Positions 51,354 to 61,726 of a DNA stretch of 64,000 nt are shown piece by piece (the stretch's first letter is position 1; each line of letters begins with the position of its first letter). The stretch covers positions 930,001-994,000 of the forward strand of contig NZ_CP028811.1 in NCBI RefSeq assembly GCF_003055625.1, written 5' to 3'. A program made the position numbers and the translations under genes. This DNA comes from Flavobacterium magnum (GTDB lineage Bacteria > Bacteroidota > Bacteroidia > Flavobacteriales > Flavobacteriaceae). The notes below the pieces were generated by a model. It worked only from the letters and a program-made list of their open reading frames with translations, had not been told where the DNA came from and ran no database searches.

Positions 51354-53462
51354 TCAGGATTTAAACGACGGCTTTACGCCCATGTTGAATAGGGTGAACG
51401 CCTGTAGGTCTGCAGCTTCCTGAATCGTTTTTGAAACCGGTTTTCCGGCTCCGTGTCCCGCGTTGGTCTCAATCCGGATCAGGACGGGGTTATTCCCGGT
51501 TTGCTTCGCCTGCAGTTCGGCGGCAAATTTAAAGCTGTGCGCCGGCACGACACGGTCATCGTGGTCTCCTGTGGTTACCAGTGTCGCCGGATATTTAACG
51601 CCTGACTTTACATTGTGTACCGGGGAATATTTTTTAAGGTAGTTGAACATTTCCTTTGAATCCTGTGCTGTGCCGTAATCGTAGGCCCAGCCCGCACCGG
51701 CCGTAAACGTGTGGTAGCGCAGCATGTCCATTACCCCAACTGCAGGCAAAGCCACCTTCATCAGGTCAGGTCGCTGCGTCATTGTCGCGCCTACGAGCAG
51801 CCCGCCGTTTGACCCGCCTTTTATCGCCAGGAAATCACGCGAGGTATACTTCTGGGCAATCAGGTATTCTGCAGCAGCGATAAAATCATCGAATACATTT
51901 TGCTTGTTCATCCTGGTGCCGTCGTCGTGCCATTGTTTGCCGTATTCACCGCCGCCGCGCAAATTGGCTACGGCGTATATGCCACCCATTTCGAGCCATA
52001 CCGCATTGGAGATGCTGAAAGCCGGAGTCAGGCTTACGTTGAATCCGCCGTAGGCATACAGCATCGTCGGGTTTTTGCCATTAAGCGGCGTGCCTTTTTT
52101 GTAGGTGATGATCATTGGGACGCTTGTGCCGTCTTTGGATTTGTAAAAAACCTGTTTTGACTCATACTGGCCGGCATCAAAGTCAATTTTCGGCTTGTCA
52201 TAAATCTTCGATTCGCCGGTCTTCGGGTTGTAGGCGTAAATGGTACCTGCCGTAGTGTAATTGGTAAACGAATAATACAATTCGGTATCCTTTTCCTTTC
52301 CTCCAAAACCGCTCGCCGTACCCAATCCGGGCAATTCCACATTGCGAATCACTTTGCCGTCGAAACTGTATTGCCTTATGATTGTGATGGCATCTTTCAT
52401 GTAATTGGCAAAAATATAGCCCGCGCCCACTGACGGGGACAGCACGAATTCAGATTGCGGGATCAGGTTCTTCCAATTTTGGCGTTGGGGTGCGGCGGCA
52501 TCGGCCATGACCACTTTTTTGTTAGGCGCATTGTCGTTTGTGGTCAGGTAAAGTTTTGTACCGATATTGTAGAGATAGTCCGTATCAGTATCAAATCCTG
52601 TGATGACAGGCACAATCGGGTTATTCGGGGCGCTGATGTCCTGCAGGTACAATTCATTGCCCGAAGTTGAGTTTGCCGCGCTGATGATCAGGTATTTTTC
52701 ATCCTCCGAAACATTGGCGCCCACGTAGCGCCTTTTGTCCTTATCCCCGAATACAATCCTGTCGTGTTTCTGCATCGTGCCCAATTGATGGAAATACAAC
52801 CGGTGCTGGTCCGTCATCGCCGACAACTCGCTCCCTTTCGGTTTTTGATAGCTTGAGTAATAAAAGCCGCGCGTGCCCAGCCACGAAATCCCGCTGAATT
52901 TCACGTCGACGAGCTCTTCCTCAAGTTTCTTTTTCGTTACGGCATCAATGACGGTAATCTTATTCCAGTCGCTTCCGGCCTCAGAAACTGAATAAGCCGC
53001 CAGCGATCCGTCTTTTGAAAAAGCTACGGTGACCAATGAGGTTGTGCCGTCTTTCGAAAAGGTGTTCGGGTCGAGGAAAACTTCTTCTTTGCCGCTCTTA
53101 TCCTTGCGGTACAGCACGCTCTGGTTTTGCAGGCCGTTGTTTTTGTAATAGTAGGTATAATTCCCTTCTTTCGACGGGGCCGATATTTTTTCGTAATTCC
53201 ACAATTTTTCCATCCTGTCGCGTATGGCATCGCGGAAAGGGATTTTGGATAAATAATTGAAAGTGACTTCGTTCTGCCGTTTCACCCAGTCTGCGGTTTT
53301 TTCTGAACGGTCGTCTTCGAGCCAACGGTACGGATCGCTTACCTTGGTATCAAAATAAGTATCGGTTATCGGGCCTTTTTCGGTTTTCGGATACGCGATC
53401 GGTTCCTGTGCATGGGCCGTAATGGCAGAAGTAGCAACCATCATTAGAAATGTTTTTTTCAT
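51354..53462 (-). CDS. prolyl oligopeptidase (S9A)
   Basis: A 702-residue exported peptidase that cuts after proline in short peptides. With the start at 53462 the signal peptide is [19 protein letters not shown]; the longer frame from 53495 adds [11 protein letters not shown] and is less likely. The N-terminal part keeps the [22 protein letters not shown] opening, then a propeller. The catalytic Ser is in [15 protein letters not shown], the Asp in [16 protein letters not shown] and the His in NAGHGAGKP. It is the second S9 peptidase in the window. Confidence 0.94.
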   Translation of the reverse strand: MKKTFLMMVATSAITAHAQEPIAYPKTEKGPITDTYFDTKVSDPYRWLEDDRSEKTADWVKRQNEVTFNYLSKIPFRDAIRDRMEKLWNYEKISAPSKEGNYTYYYKNNGLQNQSVLYRKDKSGKEEVFLDPNTFSKDGTTSLVTVAFSKDGSLAAYSVSEAGSDWNKITVIDAVTKKKLEEELVDVKFSGISWLGTRGFYYSSYQKPKGSELSAMTDQHRLYFHQLGTMQKHDRIVFGDKDKRRYVGANVSEDEKYLIISAANSTSGNELYLQDISAPNNPIVPVITGFDTDTDYLYNIGTKLYLTTNDNAPNKKVVMADAAAPQRQNWKNLIPQSEFVLSPSVGAGYIFANYMKDAITIIRQYSFDGKVIRNVELPGLGTASGFGGKEKDTELYYSFTNYTTAGTIYAYNPKTGESKIYDKPKIDFDAGQYESKQVFYKSKDGTSVPMIITYKKGTPLNGKNPTMLYAYGGFNVSLTPAFSISNAVWLEMGGIYAVANLRGGGEYGKQWHDDGTRMNKQNVFDDFIAAAEYLIAQKYTSRDFLAIKGGSNGGLLVGATMTQRPDLMKVALPAVGVMDMLRYHTFTAGAGWAYDYGTAQDSKEMFNYLKKYSPVHNVKSGVKYPATLVTTGDHDDRVVPAHSFKFAAELQAKQTGNNPVLIRIETNAGHGAGKPVSKTIQEAADLQAFTLFNMGVKPSFKS

Positions 53463-53509
53463 AGATTGAAATTTTGGCTGCGTAAAAATAGGCAAAAACG
53501 ACTTCCGAA

Positions 53510-53890
53510 TTAGTTAAAAAGTGGCTTGTAGGCTTTCCAGTGTTTGTAGATCAAAATTCCATTCAACACTGCCACAATGATGGCTCCGGCAATGCCTGAC
53601 GCGTCGAGGAACAAATGAAACAGCAGGATGTTGAGCGAAATTGGCACAAGCAGTATCAATGCAAAAGGCACCCATTTCTTAAAAATCAGCAACAGGCCTA
53701 TGAGGATTTCCATACTGCCCACCATTTTAAGTACATAGCCGGTTTCGCCAAGTGAAGTCAGGAAAGCCATCGCTTTTTCAGGCGGCGCAGGCAGTGGGAT
53801 AAATGGGGAAGGAAGCAACTTGTTCAGTCCAAACGCGATCAGGATTATCGCCAGCACTATCCTGACGATCTTTGTAAATTGTGAGTTCAT
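53510..53890 (-). CDS. DoxX-family membrane protein
   Basis: A 126-residue protein with four predicted transmembrane segments ([19 protein letters not shown], then segments around residues 50-72, 75-95 and 98-118). [18 protein letters not shown] is the DoxX-type motif, and [19 protein letters not shown] follows. The function is unknown. It sits 47 bases upstream of the prolyl oligopeptidase on the same strand and may share a transcript. It is a different subfamily from the DoxX-like protein at 12317. Confidence 0.82.
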   Translation of the reverse strand: MNSQFTKIVRIVLAIILIAFGLNKLLPSPFIPLPAPPEKAMAFLTSLGETGYVLKMVGSMEILIGLLLIFKKWVPFALILLVPISLNILLFHLFLDASGIAGAIIVAVLNGILIYKHWKAYKPLFN

Positions 53891-54076
53891 AATTGCAGTT
53901 TAAAATGTTGTGGATATGGTAAAAATATAATTAATTTTTTATTTATCATTGGATTTTGTGTCCGAAAGTTCACAATCATCCTCAAAGGATGCGTTAATTC
54001 TTTGATGCATCCGCCGGTTTGTAACCAATCGGGTTAAAATACTACTAACTTAGTCACAATTAAAAATCAAACAATC

Positions 54077-54877
54077 ATGCAGGCACACGAAATCGATTAC
54101 CATATTTTTGGTGAAGAAATGCAATACGTTGAAATAGAGCTCGATCCGCAGGAGATTGTGGTCGCTGAAGCCGGAAGTTTCATGATGATGGACAACGGCA
54201 TACAGATGGAAACCATTTTCGGCGACGGTTCGCAGCAGCAGAGCGGCCTTTTCGGCAAACTCCTGTCGGCCGGAAAAAGGATGCTCACCGGCGAAAGTCT
54301 TTTCATGACGGCCTACGCCAACAACAATTTCGGAAAGGCCAAGGTAAGTTTCGCTTCGCCGTATCCCGGAAAAATTATCCCGATCGATCTGCGGCAGTTC
54401 CAGGGGAAATTCATCTGCCAGAAAGATTCTTTCTTATGCGCCGCCAAGGGCGTTTCGGTAGGGATTGAATTTTCAAGGAAACTGGGTACAGGCCTGTTTG
54501 GCGGTGAGGGATTTATTATGCAGAAGCTCGAAGGCGACGGGATGGCTTTTGTGCATTCCGGCGGAACCTTAGCCAAAAAAGAGCTGATGGTCGGTGAAAT
54601 CCTAAAGGTAGACACCGGCTGCATCGTTGGTTTTACGAAAGATGTCGATTACGATATCGAGTTTATCGGAGGGATCAAGAATTCTTTGTTTGGCGGTGAA
54701 GGACTGTTTTTTGCGACGCTGCGCGGACCCGGGACCGTATATGTGCAGTCGCTGCCGTTCAGCAGGCTTGCGGACAGGATCATTGCCTCGGCGCCGAGAT
54801 CAGGCGGAAGCAACCGCGAGGAAGGCAGTATCCTCGGCGGACTGGGGAATCTTCTAGACGGGGACAACCGGTTTTAA
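54077..54877 (+). CDS. AIM24/TIGR00266 family protein
   Basis: A 266-residue protein of the AIM24 (TIGR00266) family, named after a mitochondrial inner membrane protein; its bacterial role is unknown. The motifs are [51 protein letters not shown] and [22 protein letters not shown]. It folds as a Gly-rich beta prism-like repeat. A C-terminal region of about 25 residues is Gly/Asn-rich ([18 protein letters not shown]). The gene stands alone between two minus-strand genes. Confidence 0.9.
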   Translation: MQAHEIDYHIFGEEMQYVEIELDPQEIVVAEAGSFMMMDNGIQMETIFGDGSQQQSGLFGKLLSAGKRMLTGESLFMTAYANNNFGKAKVSFASPYPGKIIPIDLRQFQGKFICQKDSFLCAAKGVSVGIEFSRKLGTGLFGGEGFIMQKLEGDGMAFVHSGGTLAKKELMVGEILKVDTGCIVGFTKDVDYDIEFIGGIKNSLFGGEGLFFATLRGPGTVYVQSLPFSRLADRIIASAPRSGGSNREEGSILGGLGNLLDGDNRF

Positions 54878-54995
54878 AAAGCACAGGGTCCAGGTTACGA
54901 TTCCTACGCCTGCCTGTACCCTGTACCTAAACATCCGCCGGTCTTTCATGGATGTAACAACCGATTGAGCAATGAGTGCCGCGGCTATCCTGCGC

Positions 54996-57200
54996 CTACA
55001 AATTGAAATGTACCCCTAAGATGATATTCCGGCCAATATTCGGGATGCCGTCGGTTTTAAGCCTCGACAAATGCGCAATGTATGTTTCGCCAAGGATATT
55101 ATTCCCGTTTAGGCTGACATTGAAAGCAGCCTTCCCTAATTTAACATTTCCGCCAAAACCCAAATTGACTAAAGTGTAACCACCTGATTCGGTTTCAAAC
55201 GCCCCTACGTGCGGCTGGCCAAAGGTATGCGACACATTCAGTGAGGCATAGCCGTCAGTGAAATTTTTAAGACTGAATTCAGCCCGTAGGGTATTGTTCC
55301 AGTTGTTGGCCGGAATCAATGGCAGGTAATCGCCATCTTTTCTTTTGCCATTTACCATCTCAAAACTGGTTTCATAATGGAGCCAGTCGAGCGGATGCGG
55401 GTGGATATGCAATCCGGCTTCGCCGCCGTAAAGTGCCGCATCGTCCTGCACATACCGTAAGACGTCGTGGTCATCGATCTGCGCTGCCGTCGGCGCGGTG
55501 TAGATGTAGTGATTTACAAAGTTATAAAACCCGTTTACGAAAAACTCGAAATGATCGTTTTTGTATTCCAGATTCAAATCGGTTTGCAGGTTTTGCTCCG
55601 TCTTGAGGTCGGGATCCCCAATTTCATAACGATTGGTTCCTTCATGCACACCGTTTGAGGCGAGCTCGGCCAGATTTGGGGCGCGAAAACCCGAAGCCAC
55701 ATTGAGCCGTATTGTCACCGGTTTGCCTAAATTCTTTTTATAACCTACTGAAGCGTTAAAACTGTCAAAGGAACGCGCCATCGATTTAAAAGACCCTTCA
55801 ACCCCTGCAATCCCATGTGCCTCGCTGCTGATCCTGCGGTTGTCGTAGCGTAGTCCGGCCTGTAGTACATCTGATTTCCACTCGTAATTTGCCGTGCCGA
55901 AAATCCCGAAATCATCGGTGGCAGCATCCGGAATCAGGAATTCCTCCGCTTTGTTCGTGTTGGATTGGTGCATGCCCTGAATGCCCACGATGCTTTCCCA
56001 ACGGCCGAATTTTGGCAAATGGAATTTCGCATCATAATTGACGGTGTTGAGCTGCATCTTAAGGTTCGGCGTGGCGGTTTCTTCAAATTCGCTGCGCGTA
56101 TTGGCGATATATCCCAGATCCAGGTCGAGTTTCGAGTTCCCTAAAAACACCGAGTTGTTCAGGCTCAGCAAATGGTTGTACACGCGCTGCCGCGGATAAT
56201 CTGGCGTTTTACTGTGGGTTTGTTCCGAAATGCCGTTTTCCGGAATACCCAGATTCAAGGCATTGAAATTATACCGTAAGACACCCGAATAATTGGCATT
56301 GCTGAAGCCGATTCCCGTTTTGAAATCCTGCTCATTATAACGGGTGTTCGTTACCCTGTCACCATCCGGGACGGCATAATCCGAATGCGTCGTATAATTG
56401 CCGCGCACGAGGAATTTCAGGTTTTCCGTTGAGGTTTTTAAGCCAAGCGTCGTGTTGCTTCCTGAAGTATTCGAGAAGACTTTCTGGCCGAAATCAGCCA
56501 TGACGGTTTGAGCCGGAGCAAATTTTTCCGGGTTGAAATACAAGACACCGCCCAAGGCATCGGATCCATAAAGCAGCGACGCGGGGCCTTTGATGACCTC
56601 GACACTTTCCACACCCGAATCATTGAGTCCCAGGCCGTGTTCATCGCCGAATTGCTGGTTTTCAAGCCGTACACCCTGCGAGTACACCAGGACGCGGTTG
56701 CCGCTGAGTCCGCGTATGACCGGTTTGCCAATCGACGTCCCGGTTGAGATTTGCGACACGCCGGGCATCGTTGCAACGCCGTCGATCAGCGTCACTGCGC
56801 CTTTGTGCTGCAATTGACGCACGTTGGCGTGGTCTACTTTCATGACATTCTGGGATTGGAGTTTGTTGAAAACAGTCGATACGACGACTTCATCCATTTT
56901 GAATTCCGATGGCTGCAGTTGGATGTCAAGCACGTTTTCACCCGGATTTATTGGGATCGATCGGTTGTCCGTGTCATATCCGACAAACGAAAAGGCAATC
57001 TTTACGGTTCCCGAAGGCAGATTTTGTAAAACGTACGCACCGGTTTCATCAGTGACGGCGCTTTTGTGAATGTCCGGCAGGAATACCGAAACGCCTTTCA
57101 GTGGCTTGTTGACGCTGTCGGTTACAACGCCGGATAGCTTATTCTGGGCAAAATTCAATAGGGGCGACCCCAATAGCAGGGCCAGGAATATTTTTTTCAT
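54996..57200 (-). CDS. TonB-dependent receptor, ZnuD-like, with carboxypeptidase-regulatory domain
   Basis: A 734-residue outer membrane receptor. The start at 57200 gives a signal peptide (MKKIFLALLLGSPLLNFAQ); the frame from 57266 adds 22 residues. Residues about 20-100 form a carboxypeptidase-regulatory domain, then the plug (KPVIRGLSGNRVLVYSQGV; LENQQFGDEHGLGL; SVEVIKGPASLLYGSDALGG), then the barrel with the family C-terminus GRNIILGVHFNL. The GDEHGLGL segment in the plug resembles metal-type receptors of the ZnuD group. A His-rich protein is encoded 122 bases upstream on the same strand. Metal uptake is therefore plausible but inferred. Confidence 0.88.
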   Translation of the reverse strand: MKKIFLALLLGSPLLNFAQNKLSGVVTDSVNKPLKGVSVFLPDIHKSAVTDETGAYVLQNLPSGTVKIAFSFVGYDTDNRSIPINPGENVLDIQLQPSEFKMDEVVVSTVFNKLQSQNVMKVDHANVRQLQHKGAVTLIDGVATMPGVSQISTGTSIGKPVIRGLSGNRVLVYSQGVRLENQQFGDEHGLGLNDSGVESVEVIKGPASLLYGSDALGGVLYFNPEKFAPAQTVMADFGQKVFSNTSGSNTTLGLKTSTENLKFLVRGNYTTHSDYAVPDGDRVTNTRYNEQDFKTGIGFSNANYSGVLRYNFNALNLGIPENGISEQTHSKTPDYPRQRVYNHLLSLNNSVFLGNSKLDLDLGYIANTRSEFEETATPNLKMQLNTVNYDAKFHLPKFGRWESIVGIQGMHQSNTNKAEEFLIPDAATDDFGIFGTANYEWKSDVLQAGLRYDNRRISSEAHGIAGVEGSFKSMARSFDSFNASVGYKKNLGKPVTIRLNVASGFRAPNLAELASNGVHEGTNRYEIGDPDLKTEQNLQTDLNLEYKNDHFEFFVNGFYNFVNHYIYTAPTAAQIDDHDVLRYVQDDAALYGGEAGLHIHPHPLDWLHYETSFEMVNGKRKDGDYLPLIPANNWNNTLRAEFSLKNFTDGYASLNVSHTFGQPHVGAFETESGGYTLVNLGFGGNVKLGKAAFNVSLNGNNILGETYIAHLSRLKTDGIPNIGRNIILGVHFNL

Positions 57201-57322
57201 TGGAAATGATTTAGTGAAATTGTAATGAGGTGGTGACGTCATCAGGCAATGGCAGCTGACAGGCATAATGATCCGTTATCGGTCAATATCCAGCGCCTCC
57301 ATTTCTGAATCTCTAATTCAAT

Positions 57323-57670
57323 TTACACTAAAGTGGGCGGTGCCCGCAGCGCAAAAAGGCTTCCGCGAAAAAATTGCGTGATGCCGTTGCTTTGTGAGAA
57401 AGGTTTATCGGTTGAAAAAACCGGACGGTGTAACCGGAAGCCGAAAATGTCCGGCGTCGTAAAGTGCGTAAAAGCCAAATCACAGACGGGGCAATGATTC
57501 AGGTTAACGTGTTCGTGGGAGATGTTTTCGCGGCTTTGCTGCTCATGATGGCAATGGCGTTCCTTCTGGAACTCGGCGTAATGTGCTATTTCGTGCACCG
57601 ACTGCGACACGATGGCCGCGAGCATCGACAGCGCGAAAAACACATTCAGGAAAGCCAGCCTATTTTTCAT
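57323..57670 (-). CDS. small exported His-rich protein, DUF2946-like
   Basis: A 115-residue protein. It opens with a hydrophobic, signal-like stretch (RLAFLNVFFALSMLAAIVSQ). Residues about 25-60 are rich in His (HEIAHYAEFQKERHCHHEQQ, then HEHVNLNHCPVCDLAFTHF), with a CPVC pair. The C-terminus ends LFALRAPPTLV, like the RAPP tail of DUF2946 proteins. These features fit a metal-handling role, and DUF2946-type proteins occur beside TonB metal receptors. It lies six bases after asd and before the TonB receptor on the same strand. The DUF2946 call is by resemblance. Confidence 0.65.
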   Translation of the reverse strand: MKNRLAFLNVFFALSMLAAIVSQSVHEIAHYAEFQKERHCHHEQQSRENISHEHVNLNHCPVCDLAFTHFTTPDIFGFRLHRPVFSTDKPFSQSNGITQFFRGSLFALRAPPTLV

Positions 57671-57676
57671 TTCCGC

Positions 57677-58666
57677 TTACACCAAATTGTTGTTAACGAG
57701 ATATTCGGCAATCTGTACGGTATTGGTCGCAGCGCCTTTGCGTAGATTATCGGCAACGATCCACATGTTCAGCGTGTTGGGCTGGCTCTCATCACGGCGG
57801 AGGCGTCCCACAAACACCTCATCCTTGTGCTGCGCATATTTCGGCATCGGATAGGTAAATGTGTCGATATTGTCCTGCACGACCACACCCGGGGTATTGT
57901 GCAGTAAGCTCCGCACTTCGGCGATGTCGAAATCATTGGCAAACTCAACGTTAACAGCTTCGCTGTGCCCTCCCACTATGGGTACACGCACGGCGGTGGC
58001 GGTCACATTGATGTGCTCATCACCAATAATCTTACGGGTTTCACGGACGAGTTTCATCTCTTCCTTTGTGTAGCCGTTTTCTTCAAAAACATCGCACTGC
58101 GGAATCGCGTTGCGGTGGATCGGATACTTGTAGGCCATTTCGCCGGTGATGCCCGCATATTCATTTTCGAGTTGCTGCACAGCTTTTACCCCTGTCCCTG
58201 TAATGGATTGATAGGTCGAAACTACAATTCTCCTGATGTCGTATTTTTTGTGTAACGGAGCCAGAACCAGTACCATCTGTATGGTCGAGCAGTTCGGGTT
58301 GGCGATGATCTTGTCTTCCTTGGTCAGCAAATGCGCGTTGATTTCCGGAACGACCAGTTTCTTATCCGGATCCATGCGCCATGCAGACGAGTTGTCGATG
58401 ACGGTGGTGCCGGCGGCCGCAAACTTTGGAGCCCAGGTTTTTGAAGTGTCGCCTCCTGCTGAAAACAAGGCAATATCGGCTTTCATATCCACGGCGGTCT
58501 GCAACGAGACCACCTTGTAATTTTTTCCATTGAACTCGATTTCCTTACCAACAGATTTTTCTGACGCGACAGGTATTAATTCTGTTACCGGAAAATTCCT
58601 TTCCCGGAGTACTTTCAGCATGACTTCGCCTACCATTCCGGTAGCGCCTACGACTGCAACTTTCAT
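57677..58666 (-). CDS. asd: aspartate-semialdehyde dehydrogenase
   Basis: A 329-residue enzyme that makes aspartate semialdehyde, the branch-point for lysine/diaminopimelate, threonine and methionine. The NADP motif is KVAVVGATGMVGEVMLKVL, the nucleophile is Cys126 in IANPNCSTIQMVL, and the base region is VPIVGGHSEAVNVEF. The length is typical. A promoter element lies 19 bases upstream. The next gene, six bases after the stop, encodes the His-rich protein, so the metal genes may be transcribed from the asd promoter. Confidence 0.95.
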   Translation of the reverse strand: MKVAVVGATGMVGEVMLKVLRERNFPVTELIPVASEKSVGKEIEFNGKNYKVVSLQTAVDMKADIALFSAGGDTSKTWAPKFAAAGTTVIDNSSAWRMDPDKKLVVPEINAHLLTKEDKIIANPNCSTIQMVLVLAPLHKKYDIRRIVVSTYQSITGTGVKAVQQLENEYAGITGEMAYKYPIHRNAIPQCDVFEENGYTKEEMKLVRETRKIIGDEHINVTATAVRVPIVGGHSEAVNVEFANDFDIAEVRSLLHNTPGVVVQDNIDTFTYPMPKYAQHKDEVFVGRLRRDESQPNTLNMWIVADNLRKGAATNTVQIAEYLVNNNLV

Positions 58667-58685
58667 AATGTGTGTTTTTGCTTTG

Positions 58686-58693
58686 CAAAAGTA
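58686..58693 (-). promoter_or_regulatory. -7 promoter element of asd
   Basis: TACTTTTG on the minus strand matches TAnnTTTG, 19 bases before the ATG. No clear TTG at the normal spacing. Confidence 0.5.
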
Positions 58694-58723
58694 ACATATT
58701 TCTTCCTGAGAAGATTTATCAGC

Positions 58724-58753
58724 AAAAGAAAAACCACGCTCGCCGGCGTGGTT
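58724..58753 (-). terminator. rho-independent terminator of mscL
   Basis: AACCACGC-loop-GCGTGGTT on the minus strand followed by a T run, 30 bases after the mscL stop. Confidence 0.85.
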
Positions 58754-58782
58754 TAAGTTAGAATATATAGTGTAGCGTTCGG

Positions 58783-59169
58783 TTACGGTCTGTTGCGCAG
58801 TGCATCGCGGATTTCCATGAGCAGTTTTTCCTCGTTGGATGGTGCCGGCGGGGCAGCTGGCGTTTGCGCTTCTTTTTTGCGTGATGCGTTAATTCCCTTG
58901 ATGATCAGGAACAGCACAAAAGCCACGATCAGGAAGTTGATTACGGCAGAGAGGAACATGCCGTATTTGACTGACCCAAAGATCGTGAGTTCCTCGAGCT
59001 TGCTCAGGTGCGCGGCATCCAGCGCAGGTTTTAAAAGCAGCGGCGTAATCACATCTTCAATAAATGAAGTTACGATTTTACTGAATGCCGCACCGATGAT
59101 GACCCCGATGGCCAGGTCTACCACATTGCCTTTCATGGCAAAGGCTTTGAATTCTGAAATCATTCCCAT
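58783..59169 (-). CDS. mscL: large-conductance mechanosensitive channel
   Basis: A 128-residue channel of the inner membrane that opens under osmotic downshock. The start at 59169 (MGMISEFKAFAMKGN) is family-typical; the frame reaches to 59220 but the extra 17 residues are not. The first transmembrane helix is VVDLAIGVIIGAAFSKIVTS and the second begins FLSAVINFLIVAFVLFLI. The C-terminal helix is charged (KLLMEIRDALRN). It follows the murF-alr gene by 58 bases on the same strand. Confidence 0.95.
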   Translation of the reverse strand: MGMISEFKAFAMKGNVVDLAIGVIIGAAFSKIVTSFIEDVITPLLLKPALDAAHLSKLEELTIFGSVKYGMFLSAVINFLIVAFVLFLIIKGINASRKKEAQTPAAPPAPSNEEKLLMEIRDALRNRP

Positions 59170-59227
59170 AATTTTTGATTTTAATTGTTTTAGTAAACTA
59201 AAATTAACAAAAAATTCCAAACAAGCT

Positions 59228-61699
59228 TTATTCCCTGTAAAAAACCCGTTTGACCCGCTGCGAAATTCCGGTAAGTATTTCGTAAGGAATTGTGTCCAGC
59301 GCCGCCGCCATCTCGTTTACCGTCGGGCTTTCGCCAAAAATCACCACGCGGTCGCCTTCTTTACAGGAAATTCCGCTCACGTCAGCCATCAGCATGTCCA
59401 TGCACACACTGCCAACGATCGGGGCTTTTTTGTTTTTCACGGTGACAAAGCCTTTCTCATTGCCCCAGCCACGCGAAATGCCATCGGCGTATCCAATCGG
59501 GATCGTCGCTATTTTTGCAGGCTTGTCCGCGATAAACCGCCGGCCATAGCCCACGCTGTCGCCGGCGGGAATGCTGCGTATTTGTGAAATCACCGATTTC
59601 AGCGTGCCCACATTTTCAAGTTTCTTCTGCTCCTCGGGATCGTTTGAAACACCGTAGAGTCCGATGCCCAGGCGAACCATATCGTACTGCGCCTCACGGA
59701 AATTCGTAATGCCCGAAGTATTCAGGATGTGCCTGATCGGGCTGATTTGCAACGCCTGCATCAATTTGGACGATAATTTTTCGAAGCGTGCAATCTGCGA
59801 AAGCGCAAAATCCTTAAAGCGTAAGTCATCACTCGTTGCCATGTGTGACAGGATGCTTTTTACTTTCACCGATTTGTTTTCGTTTAAGATGGCGATGAGT
59901 TCGTCGATGTTGTTTTCCTCGAAGCCCAAACGGTGCATGCCGGTGTCAATCTTGATGTGAATCGGGAACTGTTCGAGTTTTCGCTGCTTCGCGATCTGTA
60001 AAAAGGATTTCAGTCCTTTGAGGCTGTAGATTTCGGGTTCGAGTCCGTGCTGGATAATCGACTGAAAGCTGGTCGTTTCCGGATTCAGCACCATAATCGG
60101 GAGTTTAATCCCCGCTGATTTTAATGAAATTCCCTCATCGGCGAAAGCCACGCCGAGGTAATCGACATGGTGGTGTTCCAGCAGCTTGGCAATTTCAAAA
60201 CCGCCGTTTCCGTAACCAAACGCCTTGACCATGACCATCAATTTCGTTTCCGGATTCAGTTTGGATTTAAAGAAATTCAGGTTATGGCTGATGGCGTTGA
60301 GGTTGATTTCCAACACCGTTTCATGCGTTTTTTCTTCGAGCAGCAATACAATTTTTTCAAATTCGAAGGTGCGCGCGCCTTTGATCAGGATGGTCTCATT
60401 GCCGAAAGCCAGCGTGTCGAATGCCTCCGCAAATGCCTCAGTATCCTTGAAGGTGACGCAGTTCACGAATTTGTTCTTGTATGCTGAGATTGTCTCGCCG
60501 ATGCCGATCACGCGATGGATCTTGTTAGAAATGATCAGTTGCGACACGCGCGAATACAGTTCTTCGGTATCGAGTCCGCTTTGGAAAATGTCCGAAAGGA
60601 TAACCGTCTTTTTCTTGTATTGTTTCTGGCTTTCAAGGAAATCGAGCGCAATCTTGAGCGACTGGAAATCCGAGCTGTAACTGTCGTCTATCAGTGTGGT
60701 GTTGTTGATGCCGTTCTTGACTTTCAGGCGCATTTCCACCGGATACAAAAGCGCCATACGCTGCTCGATGGTCTCATGGCTGTAACCGAAATGCAGCAAA
60801 ACCATCAGGCATTGGATCGCGTTTTCGATCGAGGCATCGTCCTGAAACGGGATCCTGATGTCAAATTTTCCACCGTGGTGCCGCACGTTGAGCAGGGTCT
60901 TGTCGACTGATGCGGTCTTTCCTATGAATACGTCCGCCGACTCATCCTTGCAGCTCCACGTAAACGTCTTCACTTTTTGGCTGATGAATGCTTCCACGGT
61001 CTTGTTCTTATGGCAGATGAGCAGCTCAGTGTGGGCAAACAATTTGAGTTTTTCCCTGATTTTCTCGCCGAGGTTAGAAAAACCTTCGTCGTGCGCGGTA
61101 CCGATGTTTGTCAGCAGGCCAATTGTCGGGCGTATCATTAATTCCAGTTTCGCCATTTCGTTGACTGTTGAAATCCCCGCTTCGAAAATCCCGAGGTTGT
61201 GGTTTTCATTAATGGAAACGACCGAAAGCGGCACGCCCACCTGCGAGTTATAGCTTTTCGGGCTGCGGATGATGTTATAGTCAGGTCCGAGCAGGAAATT
61301 CAGCCATTCCTTTACGATGGTCTTGCCGTTGCTTCCCGTAATCCCGATGACGGGAAAATCGAACAGCCCGCGGTAGTATGCCGCAAACTGCTGCAGCGCA
61401 TCCAGCGTATTTCCAACGATCAGGAAACAGGCTTTACCTTCAAGATTTTGAGGAATGTGCGATACGACGAACTGCCGTACGCCGGTGTCAATCAGGTTTG
61501 CGATGTAACTGTGTGCGTCGTAGTTGGGCCCCGCAAGAGCGAAAAATAAAGTACCCGGACCATTCTGCAGTGAACGGCTGTCTATGGAAACCGAATCGAT
61601 TTGCTTCGCCTGTTCGCTATCGCTCGAGTCGTAGTCTTCCTGAACGCAGTTGGTCTGGGCCTGCAGTATCGGTACAATAGTTTGGATGGAGAGTGTCAC
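59228..61699 (-). CDS. fused MurF ligase and alanine racemase
   Basis: An 823-residue two-enzyme fusion that is standard in Bacteroidota. Residues 1 to about 450 are MurF, adding D-Ala-D-Ala to UDP-MurNAc-tripeptide; the ATP loop is GITGSNGKTIVKEW (residues 119-132) and LLTNIGTAHDEGF follows. Residues about 455-823 are alanine racemase, whose PLP lysine is Lys492 in VMVKAFGYGNG; IHIKIDTGMHRLGF and SVCMDMLMADVSG are also typical. So the protein makes D-alanine and joins its dimer to the wall precursor. It starts 27 bases after tdk and may be cotranscribed with it. Confidence 0.95.
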   Translation of the reverse strand: MTLSIQTIVPILQAQTNCVQEDYDSSDSEQAKQIDSVSIDSRSLQNGPGTLFFALAGPNYDAHSYIANLIDTGVRQFVVSHIPQNLEGKACFLIVGNTLDALQQFAAYYRGLFDFPVIGITGSNGKTIVKEWLNFLLGPDYNIIRSPKSYNSQVGVPLSVVSINENHNLGIFEAGISTVNEMAKLELMIRPTIGLLTNIGTAHDEGFSNLGEKIREKLKLFAHTELLICHKNKTVEAFISQKVKTFTWSCKDESADVFIGKTASVDKTLLNVRHHGGKFDIRIPFQDDASIENAIQCLMVLLHFGYSHETIEQRMALLYPVEMRLKVKNGINNTTLIDDSYSSDFQSLKIALDFLESQKQYKKKTVILSDIFQSGLDTEELYSRVSQLIISNKIHRVIGIGETISAYKNKFVNCVTFKDTEAFAEAFDTLAFGNETILIKGARTFEFEKIVLLLEEKTHETVLEINLNAISHNLNFFKSKLNPETKLMVMVKAFGYGNGGFEIAKLLEHHHVDYLGVAFADEGISLKSAGIKLPIMVLNPETTSFQSIIQHGLEPEIYSLKGLKSFLQIAKQRKLEQFPIHIKIDTGMHRLGFEENNIDELIAILNENKSVKVKSILSHMATSDDLRFKDFALSQIARFEKLSSKLMQALQISPIRHILNTSGITNFREAQYDMVRLGIGLYGVSNDPEEQKKLENVGTLKSVISQIRSIPAGDSVGYGRRFIADKPAKIATIPIGYADGISRGWGNEKGFVTVKNKKAPIVGSVCMDMLMADVSGISCKEGDRVVIFGESPTVNEMAAALDTIPYEILTGISQRVKRVFYRE

Positions 61700-61726
61700 G
61701 TTTTTCTTGGTTTAACCCAAAAGCAA

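Noticed and set aside
53988..54012. GGATGC ... GCATCC inverted repeat upstream of the AIM24 gene
   Set aside because: Six-base arms and no partner site; chance is likely.
54883..54924. ACAGGGT ... ACCCTGT inverted repeat between the AIM24 gene and the TonB receptor gene
   Set aside because: Seven-base arms around a 28-base loop with no T run; too weak to call a terminator.
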